Source of the DNA: Dehalococcoidia bacterium
GTDB taxonomy: Bacteria > Chloroflexota > Dehalococcoidia > Dehalococcoidales > BS750m-G39
Length of the DNA: 21,613 bases
Assembly (NCBI GenBank): GCA_030615425.1
Contig: JAUWZG010000009.1
Span: 1-21,613 of the forward strand
Direction: 5' to 3'
A model generated the notes under the pieces. It ran no database searches and was not told the origin of the DNA. It saw only the letters and a list, made by a program, of their open reading frames with translations. Shown here piece by piece: positions 7,809-15,832 of the stretch; within the stretch, counting starts at the first letter, position 1; each line of letters begins with the position of its first letter. A program made the position numbers and the translations under genes.

Positions 7809-8296
7809 TGGGACTTGATATTGCCTTTTGGATACTGGCTGCAGTAGGTGTAATGGCGGCTCTAGCCGTGGTCTTGCTGGGCGATGTTTTCCGGGCGGCT
7901 CTGTCTCTGGTTCTTTGCTTCCTGGCGGTGGCTGGAATCTATATCACCCTCAGTGCCGATTTCCTGGCAGCAGTGCAGGTTCTGATTTATGTCGGCGCCA
8001 TATCGGTGTTGATTATCCTGGCTATCATGCTGACTAGAGAGGTTCAGCGGGGTAGTCCTTCCAATAGGCTGCGGATTCCGGCTTTCATTGTTGCCCTATT
8101 GTTCTTCGGCGGAGTGGCTTTTGCCCTGCTTAATACCCCATGGCAAGTATCGGCAACCCCACCTCTGGAGCCGACTACCCCGGCTATTGCCGGTCTGCTC
8201 TTCGGTGAGGGCGGCTTTATTCTGCCGGTGGAGATTGCCGCTATCCTGTTGTTAGCTGCCATCTTAGGGGCTATTGTTTTGGTTAGGGAGAAGTAA
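7808..8296 (+). CDS. nuoJ: Complex I subunit J (membrane)
   Basis: NuoJ is a five-helix membrane subunit. The 162-aa protein carries the conserved third-helix region LSADFLAAVQVLIYVGAISVL (split at about residues 48-68), whose glycine-containing centre corresponds to the pi-bulge helix that rearranges during turnover in characterised complexes. The final helix ends LAAILGAIVLVREK. ATG 7808 shares a base with the nuoI TAA stop (TAATG), and three bases separate it from nuoK. Confidence 0.94.
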   Translation: MGLDIAFWILAAVGVMAALAVVLLGDVFRAALSLVLCFLAVAGIYITLSADFLAAVQVLIYVGAISVLIILAIMLTREVQRGSPSNRLRIPAFIVALLFFGGVAFALLNTPWQVSATPPLEPTTPAIAGLLFGEGGFILPVEIAAILLLAAILGAIVLVREK

Positions 8297-8299
8297 ATT

Positions 8300-8611
8300 A
8301 TGGCCATAGGATTAGAACATTATCTTATACTATCGGCAGTCCTCTTCTCCATCGGGCTATATGGTGCCTTGGCTAAACGCAATGCCATAGTTATCCTGAT
8401 GTCCATTGAGCTGATGCTCAATGCGGTCAATATCGCCATGGTTGCCTTCTCCCGCTATATTGTACCCTTGCTGCTGACGGGGCAGGTGTTTGTTATTTTC
8501 ATTATGGTGGTGGCGGCAGCCGAGGTAGCCGTCGGCTTAGCCATAATAATTGCCATCTACCGCCACCGCGAGACCATAGATGTCACCAAGATTGACTTGA
8601 TGAAATGGTAG
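8300..8611 (+). CDS. nuoK: Complex I subunit K (membrane)
   Basis: NuoK is a three-helix, MrpC-like subunit. The 103-aa protein begins with [20 protein letters not shown] and keeps the two membrane glutamates of the family: Glu37 in [11 protein letters not shown] and Glu75 in [13 protein letters not shown]. The hydrophilic C-terminus [17 protein letters not shown] is usual. It is the last Nuo gene before a 1.2-kb interruption holding two non-Nuo genes. Translation of the next gene starts 38 nt downstream. Confidence 0.95.
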   Translation: MAIGLEHYLILSAVLFSIGLYGALAKRNAIVILMSIELMLNAVNIAMVAFSRYIVPLLLTGQVFVIFIMVVAAAEVAVGLAIIIAIYRHRETIDVTKIDLMKW

Positions 8612-8648
8612 TTCTGGCTTTCTCCTCGGTGACAAAGAGGAGGGGAAA

Positions 8649-9650
8649 ATGGGAATGTTTAGCCGAAAACCGAATATTAAGAAGCTGAAAGAAAAAGGAG
8701 ATATTGAAGGGTTAATAGAAGCAGCCGGACATATTAGCGTTGGCGTGTTTGAGCCGGCTCGAAACGCCCTCCAGGACATTATTGATGAGAGTGAAGCCGC
8801 GGGAGACGTCGAAACGATAACAAAGATTTATCAGGCTGCTAAGGCTCATTCTGTATCGCCTGTGAGCGCAGGGGCTGTCATAAGTCTTGCCAAGATTAAG
8901 GATAAACGGGCGGTTGAACCGTTGATAGAGACCCTTCGTGACCCGTGGTGTCCCTCGGATGTAACTGCGGGAGAAATTATCCCCGCTCTCGGCGACATCA
9001 ACGATGAGAGAGCAGTTAAACCGTTAATAGAAGTTTTTAGTAGGGAATATGTGTATTTTGACCCTCAAAGGGATAGCTCCTACTTTCTCCGCGACCTGGC
9101 TTTAGAAGCTCTGGCTAAGATGAAAGAAAAAGCGGTGGGACCATTGATTGAAGCTCTTATACACCCGGAAGACTGGAATATTGGGGATGACTCGACAGTC
9201 TGGAATGTGCGTCGCTATGCTGCCAGAGCTCTCCGTGAGAATAAGGACAAGAGTATGGTTGAACCGTTAATAAGATTTCTTAAGGATAGAGAGAGCAACG
9301 AGAAGCTACGGCACAAGCTGTATGAGGGGCTCAGTGAGACTGATATTATGATATACAATGGCAAAACTAAGGACGAAATAGCGGCTGAACTGTTAGGGCA
9401 GCTGCATAGGGATATTATCAACGCCCTTGGCGAAACCAAGGACGAAAGAGTGGTCAAGCTATTAATAGAAATCCTTGGAAAGGAAGAGGATATCGAGCTA
9501 CGCCGGGCTTCCGTGTATACCTTAGGTGAGATAGGTGATGAGCGGGCAGTTGAGCCGCTCAATAAAATTCTTAAAAGTGAGGCAAAAGATTCCTATTTAT
9601 CTCAGAGTGTGAAGGAAGCGCTCGAAAAGATTCACCAGAAACGCGGGTGA
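8649..9650 (+). CDS. HEAT-repeat protein inserted in the nuo operon
   Basis: The 333-aa soluble protein has no signal peptide or membrane span. It consists of about six to seven degenerate HEAT/PBS-lyase-type helical repeats. Recognisable units are KIKDKRAVEPLIETL, DINDERAVKPLIEVF, KMKEKAVGPLIEAL, ENKDKSMVEPLIRFL, ETKDERVVKLLIEIL and EIGDERAVEPLNKIL. Such scaffolds bind proteins and include phycobilin lyase relatives. No catalytic motif is visible, so its function is unknown. The ATG at 8649 has GAGGAGGGG close upstream. The gene is co-directional with nuo, sits between nuoK and nuoL, and is followed after 7 nt by another small gene. Its base composition looks more A-rich than its neighbours, hinting at a later insertion. 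An assembly or regulatory role for complex I is only a contextual guess. Confidence 0.88.
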   Translation: MGMFSRKPNIKKLKEKGDIEGLIEAAGHISVGVFEPARNALQDIIDESEAAGDVETITKIYQAAKAHSVSPVSAGAVISLAKIKDKRAVEPLIETLRDPWCPSDVTAGEIIPALGDINDERAVKPLIEVFSREYVYFDPQRDSSYFLRDLALEALAKMKEKAVGPLIEALIHPEDWNIGDDSTVWNVRRYAARALRENKDKSMVEPLIRFLKDRESNEKLRHKLYEGLSETDIMIYNGKTKDEIAAELLGQLHRDIINALGETKDERVVKLLIEILGKEEDIELRRASVYTLGEIGDERAVEPLNKILKSEAKDSYLSQSVKEALEKIHQKRG

Positions 9651-9657
9651 AGAAAAG

Positions 9658-9852
9658 ATGTGGATAGAGGTTAAGAAAGCAAATAGCTTAGTGATGGCTG
9701 AGATGTGGAAGGAGCTGTTTGAGGGTGAGGGGATACCCACCCGCCTCCTCCCCCTCGCCGGCGAGCCCAGGGACCGGGAACTGGCAACCTATTCTATCCT
9801 GGTGCCCAAGGATAAGGAGCATGTTATACAGGAGGTATTGAGGAAGCAGTAA
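9658..9852 (+). CDS. 64-aa DUF2007-like protein coupled to nuoL
   Basis: This small hydrophilic protein has the pattern of DUF2007 ('putative signal transducing protein') domains. A strand and helix come first (VKKANSLVMAEMWKELFEGEGI), then a variable middle (PTRLLPLAGEPRD), then a strand with Val-Pro and a final helix (ATYSILVPKDKEHVIQEVL). The family match is from pattern memory and needs a profile search. Its ribosome binding site is weak (GGGTGAAGA). Its TAA stop overlaps the nuoL ATG as TAATG, so nuoL translation is probably coupled to it. That makes the gene part of the operon rather than a stray reading frame. Confidence 0.75.
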   Translation: MWIEVKKANSLVMAEMWKELFEGEGIPTRLLPLAGEPRDRELATYSILVPKDKEHVIQEVLRKQ

Positions 9853-11747
9853 TGCCCTATCAACTGGTCTGGCTCATCTTTCTATTGCCCCTTTTCTCCT
9901 TTATCATAATATCGCTGTTTTTCCGGCCCTTCCTCAATAACCGGCCTAAGACGGGGGGCTATATCACCATCGCCGCCCTGCTCGGCTCGCTCAGCCTTTC
10001 GGTCTGGGCGTTGATGGAGGTGATGGCCGCCCCCGGTCACTCATTACCGATACCTGATATCAACTGGGTGATTATTGAGGGTGGTCTTACTATTCACCTG
10101 GGGCTGATAGTGGATTCGCTGACGGTGGTGATGCTCATTGTGGTTATTGTTGTTAGCCTGATGGTCCAGATTTACTCTCAGGGCTATATGCACGGCGACC
10201 CCGGCTATCACCGCTACTTTGCCTTTATGTCGCTGTTCACCGCCTCAATGCTGGGCTTGGTTTTAGCCGACAACCTGCTCTTCGTCTATGTCTTCTGGGA
10301 GATGGTTGGCTTATGCTCTTACCTGCTTATTGGCTTCTGGTTCCACCGCCCGGCGGCAGCCAACGCCGCCAAGAAGGCGTTTATCGTTACCCGCTTGGGC
10401 GACTTTGGCTTCCTGGCGGCTATCCTGCTCCTCTACTTCAATACTGGCACCTTTGATATTGGTGAGCTTCATTCGCTGGCTATAACCGGGGCACTGGCCG
10501 GCACAACCTTAACCTGGGCGGCTATCGGCATCTTTGCCGGCGCTGTGGGTAAGTCAGCCCAGTTCCCGCTGCATACCTGGCTGCCCGACGCTATGGAGGG
10601 CCCGACCCCGGTTAGCGCTCTAATCCATGCCGCCACTATGGTCGCTGCCGGCGTCTTTCTCGTCGCCCGCACCTTCCCCCTCTTCTCCCACTCGGTTGAG
10701 GCAGTAACCACGGTGGCTATTATCGGCGGTTTTACCGCCATCTTTGCCGCCTCCATGGGTCTGGTGATGACCGATATCAAGCGGGTCCTGGCTTATTCCA
10801 CCATCAGCCAGCTGGGCTATATGATGCTGGGGCTGGGGGCTGGGGGCATAGCTATCGGCATCTTTCACCTGTTCAATCACGCCTTCTTCAAGGCGCTTCT
10901 GTTTCTTGGCGCAGGTAGTGTCAACCACGCCACGGGGACATTTGATATACGAGAGATGGGCGGACTGCGCAAGTTTATGCCCTGGACTTATGCCACCTTT
11001 CTTATCGCCTCACTGAGTATCGCCGGCATCTGGCCACTGGCTGGATTCTGGAGCAAGGATGAGATTCTGGCTGCCTCTTTACAAAACCAGCCGATACTGT
11101 TCTATCTGGCGATGATAACCGTATTTATGACCGCCTTCTACATGTTCCGGGTGGTGTTTATGACCTTCGGTGGCGAGTATCGGGGGGGTGGTTCAGAAGC
11201 TCACGGCAAGCCTCACGAATCGCCATCGGTTATGGTGATGCCTATGGTGGTGCTGGCTATCCTGTCGGTGGTCTCCGGCTTCTGGAATGTTACCGGGCAG
11301 TTCGGCGCCTTTATGGGTCACGGCGAGACGCATAGCTTTACCGATGGCTTTTTCGGCATCCTGGGTCACTCCCTGCCCTGGATATCGCTGATACTGGCCG
11401 GGCTGGGCATCCTGCTTGCCTACGTCATGTATAGTGCTAAATGGCTATCGGCGGAGCGCATCGGCAGCATGTTCAAGCCGCTATATACCCTGTTCTACCG
11501 CAAATACTGGTTTGACGAACTCTATGAGAAGGTCTTTGTGGGTAAGGTTTTGGTCGGTGGATTCTTCGCTGGCTTGCAGGGGTTTGATACCTATGGCGTT
11601 GACGGGGCGGTGAATGGTATCGCCGACGGGGCGATGGCCACCGGTAGAGCGATACGCCGGGCACATAGCGGACAACTACAATTATATGGCCTGTTCATCG
11701 GCATAGGCATTATAGCGATTATTCTTTGTTTGTATTTCTTTGGTTAA
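9852..11747 (+). CDS. nuoL: Complex I subunit L (proton-pumping)
   Basis: NuoL is the distal antiporter-like subunit. The 631-aa protein has the usual length, with about 16 membrane helices including the long lateral C-terminal region. Key features are the helix-5 Glu in FVYVFWEMVGLCSYLLIG, the Lys of GKSAQFPLHTWLPDAMEGP followed by TPVSALIHAATMVAAGVFL, and the helix-8 region LFNHAFFKALLFLGAGS. The C-terminus YRKYWFDELYEKVFV and the final hydrophobic helix are intact. Its ATG shares a base with the stop of the preceding 64-aa gene. A 161-nt repeat-bearing gap follows before nuoM, the only sizeable gap inside the operon that contains no gene. Confidence 0.96.
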   Translation: MPYQLVWLIFLLPLFSFIIISLFFRPFLNNRPKTGGYITIAALLGSLSLSVWALMEVMAAPGHSLPIPDINWVIIEGGLTIHLGLIVDSLTVVMLIVVIVVSLMVQIYSQGYMHGDPGYHRYFAFMSLFTASMLGLVLADNLLFVYVFWEMVGLCSYLLIGFWFHRPAAANAAKKAFIVTRLGDFGFLAAILLLYFNTGTFDIGELHSLAITGALAGTTLTWAAIGIFAGAVGKSAQFPLHTWLPDAMEGPTPVSALIHAATMVAAGVFLVARTFPLFSHSVEAVTTVAIIGGFTAIFAASMGLVMTDIKRVLAYSTISQLGYMMLGLGAGGIAIGIFHLFNHAFFKALLFLGAGSVNHATGTFDIREMGGLRKFMPWTYATFLIASLSIAGIWPLAGFWSKDEILAASLQNQPILFYLAMITVFMTAFYMFRVVFMTFGGEYRGGGSEAHGKPHESPSVMVMPMVVLAILSVVSGFWNVTGQFGAFMGHGETHSFTDGFFGILGHSLPWISLILAGLGILLAYVMYSAKWLSAERIGSMFKPLYTLFYRKYWFDELYEKVFVGKVLVGGFFAGLQGFDTYGVDGAVNGIADGAMATGRAIRRAHSGQLQLYGLFIGIGIIAIILCLYFFG

Positions 11748-11894
11748 AGGAGATTATCTGGCAACCTATCCCCTTCGGGGAAGAAAGGGTTAAAAAAGAG
11801 AGTCTGAGAGGGGTGAAGCCCTTATAGGGCGGGCTGGGTGGGAAGTAAAACAAAAGTTAAAAGGGGTGGGGAGAGGTAGATAAAGAATGTCTAT
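11748..11894. repeat. Repeat-bearing gap between nuoL and nuoM
   Basis: The gap contains a small TCCCC-TTC-GGGGA hairpin (11769-11781), a GAGAGGGGTGAAGCCC piece (from about 11807) and a minus-orientation copy of the window-wide core at 11821-11845 (TATAGGGCGGGCTGGGTGGG). No T-run follows the hairpin, so termination is not supported. The nuoM ribosome binding site AGGAGAGAGG (11895-11904) lies at its right edge. Confidence 0.6.
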
Positions 11895-11908
11895 AGGAGA
11901 GAGGTTAG

Positions 11909-13393
11909 TTGGACTTTAATTATCTAACAACCATAATCTTCCTGCCAGTGGTGGGGGCGATTTTAATCGCCTTTATCCCCGGGCTATCTGATAGGCTGAT
12001 TAAGCGTCTGGCGGCAATCTTCACCTTTGTGCCGCTGGCACTGTCTATCTATCTCTTCGCCATCTTCGACCGCTCGTCTGGGGCAATCCAGTTCCAGGAG
12101 AAGGTCTCCTGGATTCCAGCCATCAACGCTAATTACCACCTGGGCGTCGACGGCTTGAGCCTGCCCCTGGTAATACTGATGGCTCTGCTCGGCTTCCTGG
12201 TGGTGCTCATCTCCTGGAAGATTGACCTGAGACCCCGTGAGTATTTTGCTTGGCTGCTGCTTCTGGAAACAAGTATCCTGGGAGTATTCTGCTCCCTAGA
12301 CCTGCTCTTGTTCTTCCTCTTCTGGGAGATAGAGGTCATCCCCATGTATTTCTTAATCTCTATCTGGGGGACGGGTAGGCGGGAATACTCGGCGATAAAG
12401 TATGTTGTATATACCCTGTTCGGCAGCGCCATGATGCTGGCTGGCATCCTCAGCCTGTATTTCACTACCGGCAGCCTCAGTATGGTGGAGATAACCCAGG
12501 GCGGGCTGGCTATGATTCAGTCAGTTATGCCAGTGGCGGCTATCTTCTGGTTTCTGCTTATCGGCTTTGCCGTAAAATTACCCGTCTTCCCGCTGCATAC
12601 CTGGTTGCCCGATGCCCACACCGATGCCCCGACGGCGGTGAGTGTGGTGCTGGCGGGGGCACTACTTAAGATGGGCGGCTACGGCATGATTCGACTGTGC
12701 GTAAGCATCTTTCCACAGGTAGCCCAACAGTATGCGACCTTATTGGTGGCGTTTGCCGTGATTAGCGTGCTCTACGGGGCGGCGATAACCTTAAGGCAGA
12801 CCGACTTAAAGAGGCTGATTGCATATAGTAGCATCAGCCATATGGGTTATGTGCTTCTGGGCATCTTCGCTTTAGGTCAGGTGAGTCTGGTGGGGGCTAG
12901 TCTGCAGATGTTCAGCCACGGCATTATCACCGGCTTGCTCTTTGCCATGGCCGGCTTGGTGATGCACAACGCCGGCGAGCGAGACTTAAGTAAGCTTGGC
13001 GGGCTGGTGAGGCAGATGCCGATTATTGCCGTTATCTTCTCGGTGGCCGGTGTGGCTTCCCTGGGGTTGCCCACCACCAGCGGCTTTGCCGCCGAGTTTA
13101 TGGTCTTTGTCGGCAGCTTTTCCAGCACCGTGGTGGGTGGAATTCAGGTTTACACTATCCTTGGTGTGCTGGGTATTGTTATCACCGCCGGCTATATCCT
13201 CTGGATGCTGCAGAGGATTTTCTACGGTCCGGCGCTAAAGCAATTTGACAAAGCCAAGGACGCCGATATTCTGGAGCGGGTATACATGTTTGTTTTCGTA
13301 GCCGTGATTATGCTGGTCGGCATCTACCCGGCAGTCCTGACCGATATCATTAAGGCGGGCGTTATGCCCGTAATGGGGTTACTAGGTGGTTAA
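11909..13393 (+). CDS. nuoM: Complex I subunit M (proton-pumping)
   Basis: NuoM is the middle antiporter-like subunit. The 494-aa protein has about 14 helices. The membrane Glu is in LFFLFWEIEVIPMYFLISIWG, the Lys residues are in VKLPVFPLHTWLPDAHTDAP and LLKMGGYG, and RLIAYSSISHMGYVLLGIFAL is strongly conserved. The start is TTG at 11909: AGGAGAGAGG is correctly placed upstream and the protein then begins DFNYLTTIIFLPVVGAI, as family members do. An ATG at 11887 is out of frame and stops after 10 codons. nuoN follows 3 nt later. Confidence 0.95.
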   Translation: MDFNYLTTIIFLPVVGAILIAFIPGLSDRLIKRLAAIFTFVPLALSIYLFAIFDRSSGAIQFQEKVSWIPAINANYHLGVDGLSLPLVILMALLGFLVVLISWKIDLRPREYFAWLLLLETSILGVFCSLDLLLFFLFWEIEVIPMYFLISIWGTGRREYSAIKYVVYTLFGSAMMLAGILSLYFTTGSLSMVEITQGGLAMIQSVMPVAAIFWFLLIGFAVKLPVFPLHTWLPDAHTDAPTAVSVVLAGALLKMGGYGMIRLCVSIFPQVAQQYATLLVAFAVISVLYGAAITLRQTDLKRLIAYSSISHMGYVLLGIFALGQVSLVGASLQMFSHGIITGLLFAMAGLVMHNAGERDLSKLGGLVRQMPIIAVIFSVAGVASLGLPTTSGFAAEFMVFVGSFSSTVVGGIQVYTILGVLGIVITAGYILWMLQRIFYGPALKQFDKAKDADILERVYMFVFVAVIMLVGIYPAVLTDIIKAGVMPVMGLLGG

Positions 13394-13396
13394 AGC

Positions 13397-14860
13397 ATGT
13401 TGAATTTTGAGCTGCTTATACCTGAGCTGACTCTGGCGGCGACCGCCATAGTCGTCATCCTGCTTGACCTTTTTATCCAGCGAAAGGGGTGGCTGGCAGT
13501 AGTGAGCATCATCGGCGTGGTGGTAGCCGCCGGTTTCACCATAGCCATGTGGGGAGGCAGCTCACAGGCTATCTTCAACAATATGCTGGTGGTGGATAAC
13601 TTTGCCCTCTTCTTCAAATTGCTGTTCTTAGCTATCGCCGCCTTAGTTATTCTAGCCTCGACAGACTATGTATCTAAGTTTGCCCGCTTTCAGGGTGAAT
13701 ACTACGCCCTGGTGCTGCTGTCGGCTCTGGGCATGATGCTGATGGCGGCTACCGCCGAGCTAATCTCAATCTATATTGCCCTGGAGCTAACCAGCATATC
13801 ATTATATGCTCTGGTCGGTTTTCTCAAAGACCCCAAATCAACTGAAGCCTCGCTTAAATACCTGCTATTGGGGGCGGTTGCCTCAGCAGTGCTGCTCTTC
13901 GGCATGGCGCTGGTCTTTGGCTTTACCGGCAAGACCCAGCTGGGAGAGATTGCCCAGGCTATCCAGGGTCTATCGCTAGCCGGTGTTCTGGACAGTCCCG
14001 GGCTTATCCTGGGCATGGTGTTGATGATAGCCGGCTTCGGCTTCAAGATTGCCGCCATCCCCTTCCACATGTGGGTGCCCGATGTCTATGAAGGGGCGCC
14101 AACGCCGATAACCGCCTATCTCTCGGTAGCCAGCAAGGCGGCTGGCTTTGCCGTTATATTGCGGGTGTTCTATTCCGCCTTTGGGCTTCCATCGTGGCTG
14201 AGCCTGGACTGGGGGCTAGTCTTCGCCGTGCTTGCCGCCATTGGCATGACCCTGGGCAATGTAATTGCCCTCCCCCAGACCAATATCAAGCGTATGTTAG
14301 GTTATTCCAGCATTGCTCAGGCTGGCTACCTCATGGTGGGGCTGGCTACGGTGGGGCTTGCCTCCGCCACTGATATTGTGGGCAGGAGCGCTCTTCTCTT
14401 CTTCCTCGCCAGCTATACCCTGACCAACCTGGGCGCCTTTATTGCCATCATCGCCATCTCGGGCAAGCTTGACAGCGACTTAATTAAAGACTATTCGGGC
14501 ATGGGCCGGCGGGCGCCGCTACTGGCTCTAGCCCTGACTCTGTGCCTTATTTCCCTGATTGGTATGCCGCCCGCCGCCGGCTTTATGGCCAAGTTCTATA
14601 TCTTCAGCGGGGCGGTGCAGCATGGCTTACTGTGGCTGGTGGTTATTGCCGTAATCAACAGCGTAATATCCGCCTACTACTATCTACGGGTGGTCAAGGT
14701 GATGTGGCTGGGTGAGCCAGCCTCCGAGGAGAAGGTACCCTCTTCTGGAGCCTTGAGGCTGGCGCTATCCCTCTCCTGCCTCGGTGTGTTGCTGCTGGGC
14801 ATTATCCCCGGCTTCGTAATGAAGCTCACCGAGCTGGCGGCTAAGATGTTCGGGTTTTAG
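13397..14860 (+). CDS. nuoN: Complex I subunit N (proton-pumping)
   Basis: NuoN is the proximal antiporter-like subunit. The 487-aa protein has about 14 helices. The helix-5 Glu is in ISIYIALELTSISLYALVGF, the helix-7/8 region is FKIAAIPFHMWVPDVYEGAP then TPITAYLSVASKAAGFAVI, and NIKRMLGYSSIAQAGYLMVG is present. It begins at ATG 13397, 3 nt after nuoM. The ribosome binding site is weak, so translation may depend on the upstream gene. It closes the operon. No clear terminator follows, only a repeat-rich spacer. Confidence 0.96.
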   Translation: MLNFELLIPELTLAATAIVVILLDLFIQRKGWLAVVSIIGVVVAAGFTIAMWGGSSQAIFNNMLVVDNFALFFKLLFLAIAALVILASTDYVSKFARFQGEYYALVLLSALGMMLMAATAELISIYIALELTSISLYALVGFLKDPKSTEASLKYLLLGAVASAVLLFGMALVFGFTGKTQLGEIAQAIQGLSLAGVLDSPGLILGMVLMIAGFGFKIAAIPFHMWVPDVYEGAPTPITAYLSVASKAAGFAVILRVFYSAFGLPSWLSLDWGLVFAVLAAIGMTLGNVIALPQTNIKRMLGYSSIAQAGYLMVGLATVGLASATDIVGRSALLFFLASYTLTNLGAFIAIIAISGKLDSDLIKDYSGMGRRAPLLALALTLCLISLIGMPPAAGFMAKFYIFSGAVQHGLLWLVVIAVINSVISAYYYLRVVKVMWLGEPASEEKVPSSGALRLALSLSCLGVLLLGIIPGFVMKLTELAAKMFGF

Positions 14861-15175
14861 CTTTAGATTATTTATCCACCCCTCCCCCAGCTACTTTAGG
14901 TCTTTCTTCCCACCCACCCGCCCAATAGAGGCTCCGCTTCTCTTTCACTCTCTTGTTTTTCTTCACACTGAACCCGCCCATTAGGGGCTTTGCCTCGCTT
15001 TAACTCTCCTTCAATCTCCCCTTCCTTAAGGGTGGTGGGTGGAAATAGATAAAAGGGTGAAGTCCATCTTGACTCTCCTTTAACCTCCTCTGATAAATGG
15101 TTTTGCCCCTCTTAAACACCCGGTTAGACCGACCCTCCTCAACCTTCCCCCCGTAAACGGCTTCTTTTAGTTGAT
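14861..15175. repeat. Repeat-rich spacer after nuoN
   Basis: The 363-nt gap between nuoN and the flavodoxin gene has no gene I can support. It holds two clear copies of the window-wide core: plus orientation at 14901-14923 (TCTTTCTTCCCACCCACCCG) and minus orientation at 15024-15050 (CCTTAAGGGTGGTGGGTGG). A partial third piece lies at about 14973-15000 (CCCGCCCATTAGGGGCTTTG). GGCTCCGCTTCTC and GGGGCTTTGCC are variants of the GGCGAAGCC piece seen elsewhere. The plus strand is strikingly pyrimidine-rich. Confidence 0.65.
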
Positions 15176-15176
15176 T

Positions 15177-15189
15177 TATAATGTATAAT
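15177..15189 (+). promoter_or_regulatory. Candidate -10 region for the flavodoxin gene
   Basis: Two exact TATAAT hexamers occur at 15177-15182 and 15184-15189, about 35-40 nt before the flavodoxin ATG. Neither has a good TTGACA-like box at 16-18 nt, so this is a weak promoter call supported mainly by position. Confidence 0.35.
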
Positions 15190-15223
15190 GGTTAGTAACG
15201 GGATTAAATATTGGAGGTGCTAG

Positions 15224-15700
15224 ATGCCCAAGGCGCTAGTGGTTTATGATTCCGAAACAGGCAATACCGAGGAGATGGCCAGAGCTATTGGTGAGGGAAT
15301 AAAGGCAGCCGGGCTTGATGTCGAGGTTAAGCATGTGGATAATGCCAGCCTGGATGACCTTGCTGCTGCTGAGGCTATAGTTCTGGGTTCGCCGACCTAT
15401 TTCAGCACCGTGACGGGCAAGATGAAAACGTTTATTGATAAGTCTATTGAACTCTGGCCTGGCAAACCTGGCCAACTGAAGGATAAGATTGGCGCTGCCT
15501 TTACCTCCTGTGCGGGTGTAGACGGCGGAAATGAGACGACCTTGCTTGGCCTTATCCGGGCTATGCTGTGGCATGGGATGGTAATAGTTGGTCACCAATC
15601 GGGCGCCTGCGGAGCGATTTCAGTTGAAGCGCCCGACGAGAAGTGTCTGGCTGAATGCCGGCAGTTTGGTGAGCGGATAGCCAGCTCGGTTCAGCGCTAG
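15224..15700 (+). CDS. Flavodoxin / WrbA-like flavoprotein
   Basis: The 158-aa protein has the flavodoxin fold pattern. The first strand KALVVYDS leads into the FMN-phosphate loop SETGNTEEMA (residues 10-19). AIVLGSPTYFSTVTGKMKTFID follows, then the WrbA-like GGNETTLLGLIRAMLWHGMVIVG. Proteins of this type bind FMN and act as electron carriers or NAD(P)H:quinone oxidoreductases. The length suits a short flavodoxin better than full WrbA (about 200 aa). ATG 15224 has GGAGGT 5 nt upstream. It lies alone downstream of nuoN with its own likely promoter, so any link to complex I is unproven, though a flavodoxin donor would suit a complex lacking the NADH module. Confidence 0.88.
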   Translation: MPKALVVYDSETGNTEEMARAIGEGIKAAGLDVEVKHVDNASLDDLAAAEAIVLGSPTYFSTVTGKMKTFIDKSIELWPGKPGQLKDKIGAAFTSCAGVDGGNETTLLGLIRAMLWHGMVIVGHQSGACGAISVEAPDEKCLAECRQFGERIASSVQR

Positions 15701-15742
15701 TTGGTATATAGATTTAACCCAGCCAGGCTAATTTGGCCGGTT

Positions 15743-15772
15743 TTGTCTACTGCTATCCCAGAATGGTATGAT
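15743..15772 (+). promoter_or_regulatory. Candidate promoter for the lipoprotein gene
   Basis: TTGTCT (15743-15748) and TATGAT (15767-15772) are separated by 18 nt. The -10 box has one mismatch from consensus. Transcription would start near 15779 and include two closely spaced ribosome binding sites. Confidence 0.45.
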
Positions 15773-15793
15773 AGCCATATAAAGGAGGCAGAA

Positions 15794-15832
15794 ATGCCGA
15801 GTTTCAATAAAGGAGGGGAAAAATGTCGGTAG
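15794..15832 (+). CDS. Possible 12-aa leader peptide overlapping the lipoprotein start
   Basis: A strong AAAGGAGG (15781-15788) precedes ATG 15794, which opens a 12-codon frame, MPSFNKGGEKCR, ending at TAG 15830-15832. It overlaps the lipoprotein start (15823) in another frame, and the lipoprotein's own site AGGAGGGG lies inside it. This could be a coupled leader or a chance duplication of the ribosome binding site. No attenuator structure was seen. Confidence 0.25.
   Translation: MPSFNKGGEKCR

Noticed and set aside
11887..11919. 10-codon frame before nuoM as a leader peptide
   Set aside because: Its ATG has no clear ribosome binding site and the AGGAGAGAGG inside it serves the nuoM TTG; nothing else supports it.
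15706..15745. Terminator after the flavodoxin gene (GCCA...TGGC then CGGTTTT)
   Set aside because: The stem is only about 4 bp with a long loop; the short T-run alone is not enough.
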